From NCBI RefSeq assembly GCF_008831285.2, contig NC_045145.1:6444802-6508801 (forward strand): 64,000 bases of DNA, read 5' to 3'. Below are positions 56,597 to 64,000 of this stretch, piece after piece. The position numbers and the translations under genes were made by a program. The notes beneath the pieces were generated by a model, which saw only the letters and a program-made list of their open reading frames with translations, searched no databases and was not told the DNA's origin. The DNA comes from Nymphaea colorata. Taxonomy: Eukaryota > Streptophyta > Magnoliopsida > Nymphaeales > Nymphaeaceae. Within the stretch, counting starts at the first letter, position 1, and every line of letters begins with the position of its first letter.

Positions 56597-59500
56597 TCTT
56601 GAGATCCTAATCAAAATTTTTTTAACCTTTTTGGGAGCCATTTTTGGGAGCCATGTTGGTGTCGTTGCAATGTGTCTCTGTTTGTCTAACTTCTGCTTCT
56701 AGTCACAATCCGTTCTTTGGTGATATTGTAATAAGCCGTTTGGCATTGTTTAAGTATGTAGTCCCATTGGAATTGGATTTAAATAAATATTTGTTCGGAT
56801 TTAGAATCTAAATATCCAATATCCAATATCCAATATCAATACAGTTTGACATATTGTAATGTGGTTTGGATTCATTTTAAAAATCGGATTCTAACTGGGT
56901 TTGTATAGTGAATTCAGATTTGGATATGGTATAAATTTTTTTTTCATTTAGGTCTCAATCCAGATATGTGAATATCCAAAGAAACAAATATAGTAAAGGT
57001 ATATCTAATTCGAATCCAATCCATTGGCATCCCTTAGATTGAACCAAGTTTTCTCTAAAATCGAGCTAGTCTTGTAAGCATTGACACAATCTCATAAATT
57101 TTAACATGTAGCATGGATTTTAAATCCATCATCATTAGTTTGTTTAAACCGAAGATCTTCCAAAAAACACCTTTTTAAGCCTCTTGAAACTAAAATTTGA
57201 GGCTATCAAAAACAACCTATAAATTGTGGCTATATATATATATCCTCTTGAGGTCCTAATCAAAATTTTTTTAACCTTTTTGGGAGCTATGTTGGCCAAT
57301 TTAAAGATTGTTGTGTTTCACATTTGTCACTTAATCTCCAACAAAGCCTGGTATACATGGGTCAAGTTAATGTTTGGTTTTTGGTGTCTCTTGAAAAGGT
57401 AAGTCTGGAGTGGGGCATTTGAGATTTTGGATGGACGACTTTCCCATGCCCGCAGGCTCGTGATCCTTAAAATGCATAATAATAATGACAGAATGACCAC
57501 TGTTTTATATATAAATGGGTTTTTGAATGGAAACAACAAAAGTTGCGGCTCTTATGAACCTGCCTGAAAAATAGGACAAATACATGGAACACAATAACAA
57601 GTGTTTTATGGATCCACTCTATTTTTTGCATTAGATTCATGAGACAGTAAAAAAAAAGTGTTACTGTTATTAAACAACCTCTTAATGACATAGTTGTTTC
57701 AATGATTTAGATGAATTGGTTTGCGAATAGGCTAAACATAAAAAAAGTTTTTCACAAGTACAAGATAGAAATATATAATTAAATATAGGCAAACATAATA
57801 AAATTCGATCAACATTAGGAAAAAATAGTTTTAAAAATGGCACATGAAACTTTTGAATCAGCATGCTGGATCAAACCAGTTTGCCGCCGGTTTCGGTTTT
57901 GCTTAGGTCGATTTTGACTTCCAAAACAACTATGCTTCCTCGTTCAACCGATTCCAAAAGAAATGGAATTGGACACCATTCAATGTTCCGATTCTTTTAA
58001 GAAGGAAAAAAGCTGATCGGATTCTTTTATTAAACTCATTTATCGTGATGGCAATGTTCCCCACCCGTTTTCCAGCAGCCAGCAGGACCTTCTTGTTTCA
58101 CTCGTCAATAATTATCCAGGAAAAAGACCTTTCGTTGAATATGTGTCTCTACATCCTTTTCGATATTGTTTATTTCTGAAAAACATGATCACCATTTAGA
58201 CAAAATTAATTTAATGGAAAATCTGAATTTTGCTTCTGCATGAGTACAATTTGAATGTCTATATATACTTATATAAGCAGGCACTTGGATGGTAAAAGAA
58301 TAAAAATGTGTCGCCTAAATCTTTAGCAACGAGGGTGTTAAATAAAGATAATTTATAATGTAGCACGGTTTTTCTTTTACCCTATTTATATCAATGTTTG
58401 TTGTATTTTTTAGTCATAATCTTTTAGAGTCTGTTTTGGCAATACTAACACATTGAACTGTCTTACGAATTTGTCTCATAAAATAATGCATATCCATGGC
58501 ACCAGGTAACACATTGTTCCATGAAACTGCCTTATTTTTGTAGCTCAAATGCATTGAACAGTATATTGCTGCCAAACACTGCCATATATTTTCGAATGGA
58601 AAAATAATTAAAACATGTTGTTAAAAAATAAACTTTAAAAGTGTGGGTATTAGCAACAATTTAATTTGTAGTCATCCTTTATGGTATTTTAAAGAGCCAT
58701 TTAGCAGCATCTGTCAACCAGCAAATTCTAGTTTTCATATTATTACATAGAAGACTTCTACGTTGTATGTTAAAATTTATCTAAAAATATCATGAATCAT
58801 TGTTATATCCTAAACAGTGGCTAATATTTATATAACATCGATAGATTTTAGTTTTTAGACGTTTGATAGCATCTAATACAAAATAGTATATGACTGCATC
58901 TAAATATATATATCGGTTACCTCTGTAGCTCAATAGCTATTTCTAATTTTATGTAACTAAAATTGCATTTATGACAGCCAGTTGCTTAGCAACAGAATGT
59001 ACTTTTTAGTACAGTTTCTTGTGAAACAAAATTAAAAAAATAAACATCCAACTATATAAATAGCTGGCTGATTTCAATTAAGTCTGGTTGTCATGCTTCT
59101 TTACATCAGACAGCCTATTGTTTTAAACAATTTAAAAAAACAAAAAAGGTGGTCGAACCATTTCCCTTTCCCTCACTGGTAAGGGCTGGCCTGCCCCTTC
59201 CACTCGCTAGCAGGCTGCCAGAATGGAGAGCTCCTCCCTCCTAAAATAGGTTTGCAGCAATGTCAATTTTTTTTGGTGGAGAGGTCGTCACCTCCTTATC
59301 TGTGGCATCAGTGATGCCTGCGGTCCCTGCAGATTCTCACCGGCACTGCGAAGGGAGGCGACAATCTCACACTACATTAACTTTTTTTTTTTGAAAAAAA
59401 AAAACAAAAGTAAAGCTCCGAAGATTGAAACTAAGCCAACTTTGTGTTTCGGTGCAATTTTTAATGAAATTATTTGAAGCAAAAGTAAACCACCCTTTTT

Positions 59501-62500
59501 ATCTTGTAGCCATCCAATTACGATGAGGAACACTAATCGAACAAATGCGGTAACTGCTAGTCTGCTAGTGGGAAGAAGAGGAAAGAAAAAATAAAAAAAG
59601 AGAAGAAAAAGAATTGAGAAGAAAGGTTCAGGCATAGTTAACAACTCGATGAAGCCTTTAACAAGTCGACTAAGCATTTACCGATGTCTAACGTGTGGAA
59701 GACATCGGTAAAAGACATCGGTAAAGGCCCAAGTAAAAACCGTCAGCAAATTTGGTGTAGCGTATCTGTGAAACAGCAAGTAATGACGTCCGAAGGTAAC
59801 CCATCGAAAAAAGTAGGGTTATACAGACACGCAGGGTAGACGTTGCTAACTTTAAGCTGGGAAAAATTTTACCGACACGTCGGTAAAACTAATTTCTTTT
59901 TATCAACGTTTGCAAAGTGAATTTTGGCACAAGTAACTTTTTACTGACGTTCAATGATAGACGTTGATAAAAATAAACTGGACCAATAGCACCACGCGTT
60001 GGTGAAGGCTGATTTCACCTACATTTTTCTCTAAACGTCGGTAAAAAAGAATCTTCACCGACCTTTGCCACTGGATGTTGGTATCGACGTCAGTTTTTCC
60101 ATGCATCGGTGAATCCATCTTTTCTTGTAATGTGGTTTCAAGATTATTTTCTATTTTTTTGTTAATTTTGGGTGATAAGCTGGTAACTCATTTAGGTGAT
60201 GAAACTATATACGGTGGCAGCTATTCACCATCTATGAAATTTTGTGCCATCAGTAAAAACATGTTTTTAGTTTTTTAAATCAATAAATTACAATTACCTA
60301 CCTATAAATATCACAGAAAAATACTTAATAGTAACCACACCTTGTAAAGAAAAAATCAATGCATTGATAGTAAAAAACAATGCAAGAAAACAAACACCTT
60401 GGATAAGAGGAGATAGTAAAATAACCCAAAAATTAACAAGAGAAAAAATAAATACCATCACTATAAATGTTTATGAAATAAATGAACTAGCCAATATAGA
60501 AAAAAGATTAGAGAAATTGTACTCAGAAAATCCATTACAATATTGGGACAAGCATAAGACAACAGTAAAAATAGAATTGATAAAAGAAGATAGTATAATA
60601 ACACAACCATCTTTAAAATATATACTTGATGATCTAAATGAATTTGATTTACACATAAATGAACTGTTAAAAGAAGGATATATACAAAAGTCAAACTCAA
60701 AACATAACAGCCCAACATTCATTGTTAATAAGCACAGAGAACAAAAGAGAAGAAAAACTAGAATGGTTATAGATTATAGAAATTTAAACGCAAAAGCTAA
60801 AACTTATAACTACCCAATTCCAGATAAAATACTAAAACTTAAACAAAAATCAGGATACCAATATTTTAGTAAATTTGAATGCAAAAGTGGATTTTACCAT
60901 TTAAAACTCGAAGAAGAAAGTAAAAAACTAACAACGTTCACAGTTCCAAACGGATCTTATGAATGGAATGTACTACCATTTGGATACAAAAATGCTCCTA
61001 GAAGATTCCAAAGTTTTATGGACAAACAGTTTAAAGGGTTAAGAAATTGTGTAATATATATAGATGATATACTACTTTTCAGCCACACACAGGAAGACCA
61101 TTATGAGTTGCTAAACGAATTCATAAAATATACGAACAAGGCAGGAATAGCTATAAGTAAAAACAAAGCAGTCATTTGTAAAAAACAGATTGACTTCCTA
61201 GGAATAGAACTAGACAAGCACAAACAGAAGAACTCGATACTAAAAAGAAGTTACAATCATTCTTAGGACTAGTAAACCAAGTCAGAGAATATATACCATA
61301 CCTAGCAAAACATTGTAAACCACACCTAGAAAAACTGAAAAAAGACAAAGAATACTATTGGACGGAAGAAGACAAACAACATATCAACCAAATTAAAACA
61401 GTGTGTAAAAACTTACCTAAACTAGAATTTCCAAATGAACAGAAACCATTTATATGGATTATAGAATCTGATGCCTCATAATATAGTTATGGATCACAGT
61501 TCCAAAAGGTACAAAACAATTGGAACCATATATAAGAACTAATTAGCACACTACACACACTACAAACTGAGCTGCGGTCACCATGCCAAGCCTCTCAGTA
61601 AAAATAATCTCAATAACTCAACCTTTTACTTGTGCAGATAATCAGAATGGAATTAGAAGAACATCAAACCCACATAGCCCAGTTACAAACCCAAATCAAA
61701 GAACTCCTGAAATGGAAAACCGAAACAGAAAACCTCCAGAAAGTCCCAGAAATCATGATCTAGACACCAAAACTAGAAACAAAAATAGAAATCCAAGAAC
61801 CAAAGGCATTACAAAAAATAACCAAGTCAGAAATTATATTCAAACCAAGGTTCAATGACACAAACCTAAACCAAAGATTCCAGAAACCTATTGTACAAAT
61901 TAAACTGAACCTGTTCACACCACCCCAAACCCAAACTTATCTGGAAACCATCCAGAAGGAGAAAACCGCAAGCCAATCCATGATAATCAATAACTACCTA
62001 AGAAACCTGAAAAAAGTTTGTGACTACCTAAACAAAAATCCTAGAGAAAAGAATACATCACCAGAAAAAGGCTATATTACCATACCATACACAGGGATAA
62101 ATAAAATGATAGCCTATCCAAACACAGATCCAAACCTAGTAAAGATGGTACACAGTTATGGATTACTTCACACTGTTTACACCAGCAATGCTAAGGAACT
62201 AGAAGAAATTCTAGAATTATGCAAAGCAGCAAAGCGGTACCTAGAAGTAACAAAAGCACCTCTTATCTTTCTACGGATATATGCTACCCAAGCAGAAATA
62301 TTTGAGGATAGGATACTTCCTACTATATATGCCGTTAAGATAGGACTAACAAAAGAGCTTGTGCAACCAGAATACCAGTTACAAGAAGAGATATTATTGG
62401 TAGAAATGAAAGACTTCTTTATCAGGAAAAGGCCCAGAGATTTATAAGTAATTTTTGTAGAATTACTACACCAGTACCAAGAACCCAATGTATGGATGTA

Positions 62501-64000
62501 CGAAGCAAGAAACAGACAGATCATCTATTCCTTGTCATTAAAAACGAAAGAAGGAAGTAAAGAGGAGATTTTGAGGTGGCTAGAAACCCTGATAATGCCG
62601 GATAAACCACCACAGACTAGAGCAATAAAAGGACCATTGATGGGAACGAAAAATCTCAAGGAATTTTGCCAGTTCATGCAAAAATACCCAGAGCATAAGT
62701 GTGCAGAATGCGGAAAGGGTAAAGAATTGTGCAAAGTAAATCTTTAGATAATAATTCCAGTCAATACTTCAATCACTACCATTACCATGGAAAAGCTGTG
62801 ATTGATTGGAATATATTCTAAAGAAATACCACATACAAAAGCCCATTAGCGAATTCAAGAGCGAATAAAGAAACACCACATACAAAAGCAGATTCGTCCA
62901 TTAGCGAATGAAAGAAGAGTGAATAAAGAAAAGCAGATTCATCGATAGATTCTCAAAGATAGAGCGAATAGAGAAGTATTGGCAGATTCGTCAGAGACAG
63001 AGCGAATAAAGAAGTTTGGCAGATTCATCAAAGACAGAGTGAATAAAGAAGTCTGTTCGCAGAACGAATAAAAGTAGATCGCACTAAAGAAAAGAAGAGA
63101 TCTCAGCCACACATCTAGATGCTAACGAGTCAAACCTGAGCCGTAGATCTCCTCCTCAGAGGTCTATATATTGAAAGCAGTAGGAAGCAGACTTTCTATC
63201 TTCTCCTTCATCATTTCCTTATGTTCTCTAGATCTTGAGTTCTGTATTCAAGATTTCTCTGATTTGGGTTTGTAACTGGGCTATCTGGGTTTGATGTTCT
63301 TCTAATTTCATTCTAATTGCATAACAATATTCTGAGGCATCAGATTCTATAATCCATATAAATGGTTTCTGTTCATTTGGAAATTCTAGTTTAGGTAAGT
63401 TTTTACACACTGTTTTAATTTGGTTGATATGTTGTTTGTCTTCTTCCATCCAATAGTATTCTTTGTCTTTTTTCCGTTTTTCTTGGAGTGGTTTACAATG
63501 TTTTGCTAGGTGTGGTATATATTCTCTGACTTGGTTTAGTAGTCCTAAGAATGATTGTAACTTCTTTTTAGTATCGAGTTCTTCTGTTTGTGCTATTTTT
63601 TGAACAATATGGGTTTGCATTTTAATGTCTGCTTTGTCTATTTCTATTCCTAGGAAGTCAATATGTTTTTTACAAATGACCGCTTTGTTTTTACTTATAG
63701 CTATTCCTGCCTTGTTCGCATATTTTATGAATTCGTTTAGCAACTCATAATGGTCTTCCTGTGTGTGGCTGAAAAGTAGTATATCATCTATATATATTAC
63801 ACAATTTCTTAACCCTTTAAATTGTTCGTCCATAAAACTTTGGAATCTTCTACGAGCATTTTTGTATCCAAATGGTAGTACATTTCATTCATAAGATCCG
63901 TTTGGAACTGTGAATGTTGTTAGTTTTTTACTTTCTTCTTCGAGTTTTAAATGGTAAAATCCACTTTTGCAATCAAATTTACTAAAATATTGGTATCCTG

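Overview
The window reads as nuclear DNA of a flowering plant and is dominated by nested, mostly dead transposable elements. The plant signs are a COP1 first exon, phytocystatin genes, Copia elements primed by initiator-tRNA-Met-like sites, a plant L1-type LINE, hAT and PIF/Harbinger-like DNA elements, and an integrated caulimovirid (plant pararetrovirus). I cannot name the species. A run of exactly 100 N at 35793-35892 is a scaffold gap of unknown true size.

Layout. From 2.2 to 21.1 kb lies what looks like one decayed Ty3/Gypsy element read on the + strand (gag, zinc knuckle, protease, RT, RNase H, integrase). It is cut twice. A Copia element (Copia-1, about 3.0-11.4 kb) sits in gag, and its upstream LTR carries a 939-bp PIF/Harbinger-like MITE filled with a purine tract. 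A second Copia (Copia-2, 12508-19308, clean CCATC target duplication) sits in the RT and lacks the integrase core. From 22.1 to 26.6 kb is an L1-type LINE on the - strand. From 29.0 to 30.9 kb is a hAT transposase relic on the - strand. At 32.2 kb is an intact exon 1 of a COP1-like RING E3 ligase, with no second exon seen downstream. From 34.4 to 35.8 kb, next to the gap, is a Copia RNase H split by a DNA element. From 36747 to 41235 is Copia-3 on the - strand.

From 41.4 to 59.8 kb there is a tandem duplication around a phytocystatin gene. In copy A a 9.2-kb Copia (Copia-4, - strand, 42689-51849) is inserted inside the codons of the QVVAG inhibitory loop. That Copia carries two later insertions: a 2.7-kb solo-LTR-like element and a hAT-like element that holds a fragment resembling a PPR-gene exon. 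Copy B is uninterrupted but has a 1-nt frameshift that removes the C-terminal Pro-Trp loop. Neither cystatin copy appears able to make a normal inhibitor. A short third copy of the far flank lies beside the gap (35893-36350).

From about 60.3 kb to the window end is endogenous caulimovirid DNA. It holds RT/RNase H, a second reading frame of unknown function and a repeat-rich promoter region on the + strand, followed directly by an inverted copy of the RT/RNase H region. Both copies are broken by stops and deletions. The only host coding sequence that looks intact in the window is the COP1 exon.
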